DNA of 36,800 bases from Rubrivivax sp. Its GTDB lineage: Bacteria > Pseudomonadota > Gammaproteobacteria > Burkholderiales > Burkholderiaceae_C. Below, in pieces: positions 10,228 through 17,881 of this stretch; within the stretch, counting starts at the first letter, position 1; every line of letters begins with the position of its first letter. Both the position numbers and the translations under genes were made by a program. Location: NCBI GenBank assembly GCA_016719535.1, contig JADJYX010000007.1, positions 1 through 36,800 on the forward strand. The letters are read 5' to 3'. The notes beneath the pieces were generated by a model. It was not told the DNA's origin and made no database searches. It was given only the letters and a program-made list of their open reading frames with translations.

Positions 10228-10606
10228 TCAGGCGGCGCGGGCGCTCACCTGCGGCAGCCGGCGCAGCTGGTTGAGCAGGTCGCGGCCGTCATGGGCACGG
10301 CGCAGGCCGCCGACCAGTTCGGCGCTCATCACCAGCACCAGCGGGCGGCCCGCCTGCAGGGTCTCGCGGGCGGCCAGCGGCATGCCCATGGCCTGGGTCG
10401 CCTCGAGCACCAGCACCTCGCTGCTGGCGCCGCCGAAGCTGAAGCGCACGCCCAGCTGGCGGCCCATCTCGGCCAGCACGGCCTTCAGGGGCGCGGCGCT
10501 CGGCCTCTCGGAATCCCACCACGTCGAGCGTGACCTCGGGCTTGGCCTGGCCATCGTCGGCAGGGTCGCCGAGGCGCCTTGTGTCGATGGTCGGTGGGCT
10601 GCGCAT
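10228..10606 (-). pseudogene. Small hypothetical protein, one frameshift
   Basis: I do not recognise a family. The likely start at 10606 gives MRSPPTIDTRRLGDPADDG and then QAKPEVTLDVVGF. After a one-base shift near 10505 the rest reads LKAVLAEMGRQLGVRFSFGG, SSEVLVLEATQAMGMPLAAR, AGRPLVLVMSAELVGGLRRA and a basic C-terminus ending SARAA. There is no signal peptide or membrane segment, so it should be a soluble cytosolic protein of about 125 residues with alternating beta and alpha character. It is convergent to the kinase and lies 102 bases downstream of the acyl-CoA dehydrogenase on the same strand. Function unknown. Confidence 0.5.
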
Positions 10607-10708
10607 GGCCGGACTTCCAAGTCGATGGACAAGGCCGGAAGTGTGGCGGCATCCGGCGGCCGACACCAGTGGGCCGGGCCGGAAGGGCGGTCGGGGATCC
10701 CTGGTCGC

Positions 10709-11838
10709 CTACCCCAGCGCCCGGCCGATGAGGATCTTCTGCACCTCGCTCGTGCCTTCGTAGATCTGGCACACGCGCACGTCGCGGTAGATGCGCTCGA
10801 CCGGGAAGTCGCTCACATAGCCGTAGCCGCCGAAGACCTGGATCGCCGCCGAGCACACGCGCTCGGCCATCTCGCTGGCATAGAGCTTGGCCATCGCCGC
10901 TTCCTTCAGGCAGGGGCGGCCGGCGTCCTTCAGCGTGGCGGCATGCCAGATCAGCTGGCGCGCGGCCTCGATCTGCGTGGCCATGTCGGCCAGCTTGAAC
11001 TGCACCGCCTGGTGCTCGAAGATCGGCTGGCCGAAGGCCTGGCGCTCCTTGCTGTAGGCCAGCGCCGCCTCGAAGGCCGCGCGCGCCATGCCCAGCGATT
11101 GCGATGCGATGCCGATGCGCCCGCCCTCCAGGCCCGAGAGCGCGATCCTCAGCCCCATGCCTTCGTCGCCCAGGCGGTAGGCCTCGGGTACGCGGCAGTG
11201 GTCGAAGACGATCTGCGCCGTGTCGCTGGCGTGCTGGCCCATCTTGTCTTCCAGGCGCGCGACGGTATAGCCCGGCGTGTCGGTCGGCACCAGAAAGGCG
11301 CTGATGCCCTTCTTGCCCGCGGCCTTGTCGGTCACCGCCATCACGATGGCGACGTCGCCGTTCTTCCCGCTGGTGATGAACTGCTTGACACCGTCGATCA
11401 CGTAGTGGTCGCCGTCCAGCCGCGCGCTGGTCTTCAGGCCGCCGGCCTCGGAGCCGACATGCGGCTCGGTCAGGCAGAAGGCGCCCAGCATGTCGCCGCG
11501 CGCCAGCGGCTGCAGGAAGCGCGCCTGCTGGTCGGCATTGCCGAAGGCCATCAGGATGGAGCACACCGGGCAGTTGTTGACGCTGACCACGGTGCTGGTG
11601 GCGCCGTCGCCGGCGGCGATCTCCTCAGGATCACGGCCAGCGCCAGGTGGTCCAGGCCCGCGCCGTCCCAGTCGGTCGGCACCGCCACGCCATAGCAACC
11701 CAGGTCGGCCAGGCCGCGCAGCTGCGCCCTCGGAAACTGGTGGCTCTTGTCCCAGGCGGCGGCGTGCGGCGCGATCTCGGCCTGCACGTAGGTGCGCACG
11801 GCGTCCTGCACCGCGCGGTGGTCGTCTGAAAGCAGCAT
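10709..11838 (-). pseudogene. Acyl-CoA dehydrogenase (FAD-dependent), one frameshift
   Basis: Catalyses alpha,beta-dehydrogenation of acyl-CoA with transfer to electron-transferring flavoprotein. ATG at 11838 (MLLSDDHRAVQDAVRTYVQA) is preceded by GAGAGGACCG. The N-terminal helical domain reads to about 11640, where one shift occurs. The rest is uninterrupted: VNNCPVCSILMAFG, the FAD-contacting FCLTEPHVGSEAG, VIDGVKQFITSGKNGD, LGMARAAFEAALAYSKERQA and VFGGYGYVSDFPVERIYRD. IYEGTSEVQKILIGRALG is the C-terminal end, whose Glu is the usual catalytic base of the short-chain group. Length about 376 residues, normal. It starts 13 bases after the SDR stop, so the two probably form an operon. Substrate chain length cannot be read from the sequence. 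Confidence 0.88.
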
Positions 11839-11851
11839 CGGTCCGGTCCTC

Positions 11852-12517
<666 letters not shown>

Positions 12518-12620
12518 GGCCAGGGGTCGGTCGGGGTGGTCATGGGCGTCATTCTCGCGTGCCCTGCAGGCAGCTGTGCCCTCTGCTGTAATGGATCGGA
12601 TTCCGTTCGGCGGAGCCGCG

Positions 12621-13874
12621 ATGACGATCAACCCGGATACCTCGAGCGCGACGCGCGCATGGCCGCTGGCGCTGGTGCTGCTGGCGGCGGCCGGCACGTT
12701 TGCGCTGACGATGGGCGCACGGCAGTCGATGGGCCTGTTCCTCGGGCCGCTGAATACGGCCACCGGCCTCGGGCTGGCGAGCATCAGCCTGGCCTTCGCC
12801 TTCGGTCAGCTGTGGTGGGGGCTGACGCAGCCGATCGCGGGCATCGTCGCCGACCGCATCGGCGCCGGGCGCGTGCTGCTGATCGGTGTGTCGATGGTCG
12901 CGCTGGGTACGGCGCTGATCCCCTTCATGACCACCACCGCGGGCCTGGTGCTGGCCATCGGCGTGCTGGCGGCCGGCGGCGCCGGCATGGCCGGCCCGGC
13001 CGTGCTGATGTCGGCCACCACGCGGCTCGTGGCGCCGGACAAGCGCGGCTTGGCCACCGGCATCGTCAATGCCGGCGGGTCCTTCGGGCAGTTCATCTTC
13101 GCGCCCATCGCGCAGGGCATCACCGCGGTGGCCGGCTGGGCCGCGGCGGTGCAGAGCCTGGCGGTCATCACGCTGCTGGCGCTGCCCGCGGCCTGGGTGC
13201 TGCGCGGCAATTCGAAGGCGCTGGCCGCTGCCGCGCCGGGCGGCGCCGAAGGCACGCGGCAGGTCATCCGCCGTGCCGTGGCCGACCGCAACTTTCGCCT
13301 GCTGGCGGCCGGCTTCTTCGTCTGCGGCTTTCACGTCGCGTTCCTGGCCACGCACCTGCCCGGTGTCGTGGCCAGCTGCGGGCTGTCGGCCGATGTCGGC
13401 GCGTGGTCGCTGGCGGTGCTGGGCCTGTTCAACATCGTCGGCAGCCTGGCCATCGGCTGGGCCATCGGCTGGCGCGGCGGCTGGTGGCGGCTGCGCTCGA
13501 TGCTGGTGCTGATCTACGTGCTGCGCGGCGTCGCGGTGCTGCTGTTCCTGCTGGCGCCCAAGACGCCCGCGGTGATGCTGAGCTTCGCCGCGGTGATGGG
13601 CATCAGCTTCCTGTCCACCGTGCCACCCACCGCCGCCCTGGTGGCGCGCTTCTTCGGCCCGGCGCACATGGCCACGCTGTTCGGCATCGTGATGCTGACG
13701 CACCAGATCGGCGGCTTCCTCGGCGCCTGGCTCGGTGGCGTGACCTTCCAGGCCACCGGCGACTACACCGCGATGTGGCTGATCGACATCGCGCTGGCCG
13801 CCGCCGCGGCACTGATCCACCTGCCGATCCGTGAGCCGGTGCCGGCGGGGCGGGTCGCTGCCGGCGCGGCTTGA
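12621..13874 (+). CDS. Major facilitator superfamily transporter
   Basis: Intact 417-residue inner-membrane protein with about 12 hydrophobic helices. The ATG at 12621 follows CGGAGCCGCG. After helix 1 (LALVLLAAAGTFALTMGARQ) comes QSMGLFLGPL. The MFS loop 2-3 signature is present as GIVADRIGAGRVLLIG. A central hydrophilic loop (NSKALAAAAPGGAEGTRQ) leads into the second six-helix bundle, with HMATLFGIVMLTHQIGGFLG near the end. The pattern resembles the monocarboxylate/oxalate-formate-like and YbfB-like branches, so an organic acid or a small hydrophobic compound is plausible, but this is only inference. It is divergent from the SDR gene. No frameshift. Confidence 0.88.
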   Translation: MTINPDTSSATRAWPLALVLLAAAGTFALTMGARQSMGLFLGPLNTATGLGLASISLAFAFGQLWWGLTQPIAGIVADRIGAGRVLLIGVSMVALGTALIPFMTTTAGLVLAIGVLAAGGAGMAGPAVLMSATTRLVAPDKRGLATGIVNAGGSFGQFIFAPIAQGITAVAGWAAAVQSLAVITLLALPAAWVLRGNSKALAAAAPGGAEGTRQVIRRAVADRNFRLLAAGFFVCGFHVAFLATHLPGVVASCGLSADVGAWSLAVLGLFNIVGSLAIGWAIGWRGGWWRLRSMLVLIYVLRGVAVLLFLLAPKTPAVMLSFAAVMGISFLSTVPPTAALVARFFGPAHMATLFGIVMLTHQIGGFLGAWLGGVTFQATGDYTAMWLIDIALAAAAALIHLPIREPVPAGRVAAGAA

Positions 13875-14245
13875 TGTACCGGTTGAGGCCGCGTGGCCGG
13901 CCGGCGGAGCATGGCTGACTGCTGATCGACGAGATCGGGCGTGCCCTTCCGAACGGGCGCCGGGTCTCGCCTGCCAGCGACGAGGGGCTCTTCAAGACTG
14001 AACTGAGTCAGTCGCGGCCAGGGACCTGAACGACCGCTTCCACCAGCACCGGACATTGAAGGCCGGCGGTTTCGACCGACTGCTTCGCTCCCGACACATG
14101 TCCCCCAACCGCTGCACCGAGGTGGCCCGACGCGACCGACCGCTTCTGCAAAGTGGGACTGGCTCAGTTCGACCCAATGCGGTCCATCGAACTCGCAGTG
14201 AGCAGTCGTTCCGCCGGCCACGATCGACCGGTAGCCAGCCTGATC
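13875..14245. repeat. Decayed intergenic stretch with repeated CGACCG-type motifs
   Basis: I see no supportable gene in these 370 bases. A short motif recurs: CGACCGCTTC at 14031, CGACCGACTGCTTC at 14073 and CGACCGACCGCTTC at 14133, with CACCGGACATTGAAGG between the first two. This resembles the degenerate intergenic repeats common in Burkholderiales chromosomes. That identification is from memory and the copies are imperfect. Confidence 0.4.
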
Positions 14246-14534
14246 TCAGCGAAGGATCAACACGGTACGTTGCTCAGCCGCAGCAGGCTGGTCGTCGTCA
14301 TTCCAATCAGCCGCTGGAGCAGCCGCGAGTGGCCGAAGTCCCCCATCACCAGCAGCGCTGGTGCTTGGCTTGACGAGTTCCGGCAGCACCGGGAGCGACC
14401 GTGGCCACCAACGCCGGCAATCCCGCTACCAGCGGGTGCTGCGCCCATCGCCCCAGCGCGTTGCGAGCGCCGGGGGCTGCCGTCGCGATCGACATCGGCA
14501 GTAAGGTGACGTGGAGGGACGAGGGCGGTGACAT
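14246..14534 (-). pseudogene. C-terminal remnant of a universal stress protein (UspA family)
   Basis: On the minus strand ALLVMGDFGHSRLLQRLIG, then TTTSLLRLSNVP, closely follows the UspA C-terminal pattern (VMG-x-GHSR, glycine loop, then T-x-x-LLR-x-x-x-VP-V). The final strand is broken. As written it stops at VPC, but adding one G to the CCGTG at about 14262 restores VPVLILR and a stop at 14246. Upstream, further shifts break ALVATVAP and the segment before it, and no N-terminal nucleotide-binding half (about 140-280 residues expected) can be found. So this is a truncated, frameshifted remnant, not a working protein. It sits between the decayed repeats and the DUF305 gene. Confidence 0.6.
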
Positions 14535-14550
14535 CTACCTCACGCGACGC

Positions 14551-15135
14551 TCATGAACTGCCGCGCGGTCGGCACAGTGCGTACCAGGTGCATAGCCATG
14601 CCTCCATCTGCTCCATTTCAGTGAGCTGCGTGCGGACGATGCTGGCACAAAGGTCCTGCAACTCGGCGTGGTATGCGCGCTGGACGCATTGCGACGACTT
14701 GACGATCGCCATCCGGTGGTGGCGGATCATTTGCTGCATGAACTCGATCTCGAACTCGGCGCCGGAAAGCTCGGCCAGCTTCTGCATTTGATTGTGATGT
14801 CCCGGGTTCATCTCGTGCATGCCCTGCGCGACGCCGTACCAACTGACCAGCCACTGCTCCATCGTCATGATTTCCTGCTGCTGTGCGGTCTTCATCTGCT
14901 GACACAGCGCCTGCAATTCTGGATGGAAGGCCCTCATGAGGCACGTCTCGCTCATGTGCACTGCCATCATGTGGTGGTGGATCATCTCCTCCATGAAGCG
15001 CACTTCGTACTTCGCCGTCGGGGTGTCCGGCGCCGGCGCGGCGGCTGGGCTTGCCCTGCCAGCAACGCCCAGCGACAACAGCAACGCAATTTGTGCGAGC
15101 CAAACAATGGGATGGGCAGGCCGGCGTGTAAGCAT
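14551..15135 (-). CDS. DUF305 exported protein with two His/Met-rich repeats
   Basis: Intact, 194 residues. The ATG at 15135 follows ATCGGAGAATGCACC. Signal peptide with hydrophobic core IVWLAQIALLLSLGVAGRAS. Two DUF305 repeats follow: FMEEMIHHHMMAVHMSETCL ... LQALCQQMKTAQQQEIMTM (about residues 46-100), and FMQQMIRHHRMAIVKSSQCV ... LQDLCASIVRTQLTEMEQM (about 125-180). Each has an M-I-x-H-H-x-M-A motif and ends in a W-L-x-x-W-Y unit. DUF305 proteins are ferritin-like helical bundles found in periplasmic metal-resistance contexts. The repeated HHH/HH and Met positions suggest metal binding, though no function is proven. It is divergent from the next small exported protein, itself of metal-island type. 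Confidence 0.85.
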   Translation of the reverse strand: MLTRRPAHPIVWLAQIALLLSLGVAGRASPAAAPAPDTPTAKYEVRFMEEMIHHHMMAVHMSETCLMRAFHPELQALCQQMKTAQQQEIMTMEQWLVSWYGVAQGMHEMNPGHHNQMQKLAELSGAEFEIEFMQQMIRHHRMAIVKSSQCVQRAYHAELQDLCASIVRTQLTEMEQMEAWLCTWYALCRPRGSS

Positions 15136-15522
15136 GGTGCATTCTCCGATGGTGATCAGGGACGAATTTGCCGGTGGCCGACGTCGCAACCGGCTCGCCC
15201 GCCGCGGCGGCAAACGGCATGCCTTTCCTGCCGCCCCGGCTCCGCCCGGCCTCTTCCCTGACCTCCCGACTATCCCGCTGATTCTTGCCCGCTGATTCTT
15301 GCGCTCGGCACCTCAGCGCTGGCCGGCCGCATGCGGCGGCGGAGAAGCTCAAGCTCCACTGTGTGTCCTTTGCACGTCAAACCGCGTCGACCCCGGGCGG
15401 AGCGGGCATCGCGTCGGTACACCGTGAGCAGCCTGGCACGGTCGGGCGGTTGACCGGAATCAAACGGGGAGGGTTGGCCGCGATCTACCCTGCGATCGAT
15501 TCTTTGCGCCACCTGCACGACC
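15136..15522. other. Divergent intergenic region with a 14-bp tandem duplication
   Basis: Non-coding region between two divergent genes. CCCGCTGATTCTTG occurs twice in direct tandem at 15274-15287 and 15288-15301. No clear promoter boxes or MerR-type palindrome could be recognised here. Confidence 0.45.
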
Positions 15523-15927
15523 ATGTTCAGCGACCGCCGCCTTCTGCGCCGATATGCAGCCCAGATGCTGCTCATCTGGCTGCTTGGTCTGCTGGTAGGT
15601 GCGGCCAATGCCTGCGCGCTTGAAGAGTTGCCCCATGACACGGCCCGCCTGGACGTCGAGGTCGGTGGCCAGGATCGCGAGGATCAGCACGTCGACGAAG
15701 GGCTCGTCAACTGCATCGACTTCTGCGCGAAGACGTCGGTCGGTTTTACAAAGCTGACGCTCGCGAGTGCTGTCTTGGTCTTTGCCGGGCCCGCATTGCT
15801 GCTTGCCGGCCGGCTGGGCCTCTTCCTTGCACCGCAATCCATCCTGCGTCCGCCCGCCGCCGGTGCTTCACCATGCATGCGCGGCAGTCCACCGCTTCGC
15901 ATTGTCCTTCAGCGCCTGGCGCTCTGA
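15523..15927 (+). CDS. Small exported Cys/His protein of metal-resistance islands
   Basis: 134 residues, function unknown. N-terminal membrane segment MLLIWLLGLLVGAANACA (signal peptide or anchor), then an acidic/His linker (LPHDTARLDVEVGGQDREDQ, HVDEG) and the pair NCIDFCAKTS. A second hydrophobic segment LASAVLVFAGPALLLAGRLG follows, and the tail PPLRIVLQRLAL. I recall small proteins of this layout (N-terminal helix, C-x-x-FC, PP-x-x-I-R-x-L-R-L-x-L end) beside copper and silver efflux genes, but know no function. Start: ATG 15523 has no good SD. ATG 15565 (MLLIWLL) would also keep the signal. Divergent from DUF305. Similar architecture appears again at 21611 and 28021. Confidence 0.65.
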   Translation: MFSDRRLLRRYAAQMLLIWLLGLLVGAANACALEELPHDTARLDVEVGGQDREDQHVDEGLVNCIDFCAKTSVGFTKLTLASAVLVFAGPALLLAGRLGLFLAPQSILRPPAAGASPCMRGSPPLRIVLQRLAL

Positions 15928-16077
15928 TCCCTCCGGGTGCCGCGCGGCCTTCGTGTCGCATCAGGCGTCCCCCATCGTCGCCCTCCGTGCGCGACCGCGC
16001 CGCGACCAGGCCACCGCGACTCACGGCGACGAAGGTTCCACAGGACCAGGTGATCGCCTTCCCATGAGGAGCTGTCC
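15928..16077. other. Intergenic region, nothing recognised
   Basis: 150 bases between the small exported protein and the next ORF. It ends in a clear Shine-Dalgarno (AGGAG at 16067-16071) that serves ATG 16078. No promoter or RNA element recognised. Confidence 0.4.
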
Positions 16078-16383
16078 ATGAGCAGGTGTCCTGCAATGAC
16101 TACCCAACCAACCGTCGATGGCACTGCGTGCAGATCCTGGGTCGCGTCGGTCGCGAGGGCGTTGAAGCGGATGACCGTGAAGGACGTGCAGGGTGACCTC
16201 GTTGATGGCGCCGCGTGGGTGACTGTCGAACAGACGGCGCAGCCGGCTTCCGCCGAGATGGAAGGTCAGCAGGCAACATCCGGCAGACGCTCGCGCACCG
16301 AACGCCCCCACTTCTGGAGCGATGTGTCTGGCCGAGGTCAAGCGCTCGCGACGACGCGCGCCCGGCAAGAGGGGACACCATGA
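16078..16383 (+). CDS. Possible small hypothetical protein coupled to the LolA-like gene
   Basis: A 101-residue ORF with a good SD (AGGAG, six bases before ATG 16078). Its stop (TGA 16381-16383) overlaps the next start as ATGA, the same coupling seen throughout this cassette. The sequence (VARALKRMTVKDVQGDLVDG, AAWVTVEQTAQPASAEMEGQ, basic C-terminus) has no signal peptide, membrane helix or family I recognise. Against it: the ORF is short, its C-terminal half is rich in R, S and T as in random GC-rich frames, and minus-strand frames are also open here. Treat it as a candidate leader or small regulatory protein. Confidence 0.35.
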   Translation: MSRCPAMTTQPTVDGTACRSWVASVARALKRMTVKDVQGDLVDGAAWVTVEQTAQPASAEMEGQQATSGRRSRTERPHFWSDVSGRGQALATTRARQEGTP

Positions 16384-17159
16384 GGCACGCCGACTGCACG
16401 CGCCGCGTCTTCCTCCGCGACGTGGCCGCAGGGATGGTAGCCGCCTCGGCGGTCGGCACGGCGCGGTCGCAGCCCACTGAAGGCCGCGACATCCTCGACA
16501 GGGTCGAGAAGCTGTTGTGGGGCAGCACCGTGCAGGGCGACTACGAGATGACGATCGCCACGCCGCGCTGGCAGCGCACGCTGGGCCTGAAGGTGTGGAT
16601 GGAGCGGCCCAGGCGCTCCTTCGTGCGCATCGTCGCGCCGCCGAAGGAGGCCGGCATCGGTTCGCTGCGCATCGGCGGCGAGATGTGGAACTACCTGCCG
16701 AACGTCGAGCGCATCGTCAAGATCCCGCCGTCGATGATGCTGCAGCCGTGGATGGGGTCGGACTTCACCAACGACGACCTCGTCAAGCAGAGCAGCATCC
16801 TGGACGACTACATGCACAAGGTGCTGGACGCTGTGCCCCAGGACGGCGCCGACGTGCTGCGCATCGAGGCCGTGCCCAAGCCCGACGCGGCCGTCGTGTG
16901 GGGCCGGATCGTCTACTGGGTGCGGCGCGCCGACACGATGCCGCTGAAGCAGGAGTTCTTCAGCGAACGCGGCGAGCGCGTGCGGGTGCTGTCGTTTTCC
17001 GACGTGCGGGCGGTCGGCGGCCGGGTCATGCCGACCCGCTGGGAGATGCGGCCGGACGGCAAGCCGGGACACACCACGACAGTCGTGCTGAAGGATGCGG
17101 CGTTCGACCGACCGGTCGACGACGAGATCTTCAGCCAGCGCCACCTGCAGAAGAAGTGA
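16380..17159 (+). CDS. Outer-membrane lipoprotein-sorting (LolA-like) periplasmic protein, Tat-exported
   Basis: 259 residues. The ATG at 16380 is preceded by AGAGGGGACACC. The N-terminus has a twin-arginine signal (TRRVFLRDVAAGMVAASAVG, cleavage after TARSQ). The mature part matches the LolA-like fold (PF17131 type): DYEMTIATPRWQRTLGLKVW, RSFVRIVAPPKEAGIGSLRI, the hallmark MWNYLPNVERIVKIPPSMML, QPWMGSDFTNDDLVKQSS, and VLSFSDVRAVGGRVMPTRWE. Such proteins are half-open beta-barrels that bind lipid or lipoprotein and are encoded beside exporters. Here it heads a coupled set with an ABC ATPase, permease and beta-barrel, so it probably ferries a hydrophobic cargo across the periplasm. Tat export of a LolA-like protein is unusual, since LolA itself uses Sec. 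Confidence 0.85.
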   Translation: MRHADCTRRVFLRDVAAGMVAASAVGTARSQPTEGRDILDRVEKLLWGSTVQGDYEMTIATPRWQRTLGLKVWMERPRRSFVRIVAPPKEAGIGSLRIGGEMWNYLPNVERIVKIPPSMMLQPWMGSDFTNDDLVKQSSILDDYMHKVLDAVPQDGADVLRIEAVPKPDAAVVWGRIVYWVRRADTMPLKQEFFSERGERVRVLSFSDVRAVGGRVMPTRWEMRPDGKPGHTTTVVLKDAAFDRPVDDEIFSQRHLQKK

Positions 17160-17164
17160 ACCGC

Positions 17165-17881
17165 ATGGACGCCAACGTGAAGCCCGCCGACGTGATCGTG
17201 CGCGTCGAGCACGCGACGAAGGTCTACCAGCGCGACAGCATTCCGGTGGTGGCGCTGAAGCCGACCGATCTCGAGATCCGGCGCGGCGACTTCGTCGCGC
17301 TGGTCGGCCCCTCGGGCTCCGGCAAGACGACGCTGCTGAACCTGATCGGCGGGCTGGACCGGCCGACCGAGGGCCGGATCTGGATCGGCGATGTCGACAT
17401 CACCGCCCTGGACGCCAAGGCGCTGGCCGAGGTGCGACTGCGCCAGATCGGCTTCGTGTTCCAGGAATACAACCTCGTGCCGGTGCTGTCGGCGCTCGAG
17501 AACGTGGAGTACGTGATGCTGCTGCAGCGTGTCGGCGACGCCGAGCGCCGTGCGCGCGCGATGCAGCAGCTCGCCGAACTCGGGCTCGCGGGGCTCGAGG
17601 ACCGGCGCCCGAACGAGCTGTCCGGCGGCCAGCAGCAGCGCGTCGCGGTGGCCCGTGCGATCGCCGCCCGGCCCGTGATCGTGCTGCCCGACGAGCCGAC
17701 CGCGAACCTCGACTCGGCCTCGGGCTCGGCCTTGATGGACATGATGCTGCGCCTGAACGAGGAGGAGGGCACGACCTTCGTGTTCTCGACGCACGACCCG
17801 ATGGTGGTCGAGCGGGCCCGGCGCGTGATCCGGCTGCGCGACGGCAGCATCGAGTCCGACGAGCAAAAGGTCGCGCGATGA
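17165..17881 (+). CDS. ABC transporter ATP-binding protein (MacB/LolD type)
   Basis: 238 residues, cytosolic ATPase of the exporter. Walker A GPSGSGKT, Q-loop FVFQEYNLVP, signature LSGGQQQRVAVARAI, Walker B VIVLPDEPTANLDS and H-loop FVFSTHDPMVV. The N-terminus IVRVEHATKVYQRDSIPVVA and the Q-loop NLVPVLSALENVEY match the LolD/MacB/FtsE subfamily, which partners with four-helix permeases carrying a large periplasmic domain. In Walker B the residue before D-E is Pro instead of the usual Ala (LADEPT). It lies five bases after the LolA-like stop and overlaps the permease start as ATGA (17878-17881). Confidence 0.93.
   Translation: MDANVKPADVIVRVEHATKVYQRDSIPVVALKPTDLEIRRGDFVALVGPSGSGKTTLLNLIGGLDRPTEGRIWIGDVDITALDAKALAEVRLRQIGFVFQEYNLVPVLSALENVEYVMLLQRVGDAERRARAMQQLAELGLAGLEDRRPNELSGGQQQRVAVARAIAARPVIVLPDEPTANLDSASGSALMDMMLRLNEEEGTTFVFSTHDPMVVERARRVIRLRDGSIESDEQKVAR

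Noticed and set aside
16100..16528. CTQCH-like haem motif on the - strand near 16,120
   Set aside because: Single CxxCH in an otherwise Arg/Ser-rich frame without signal peptide; probably chance.
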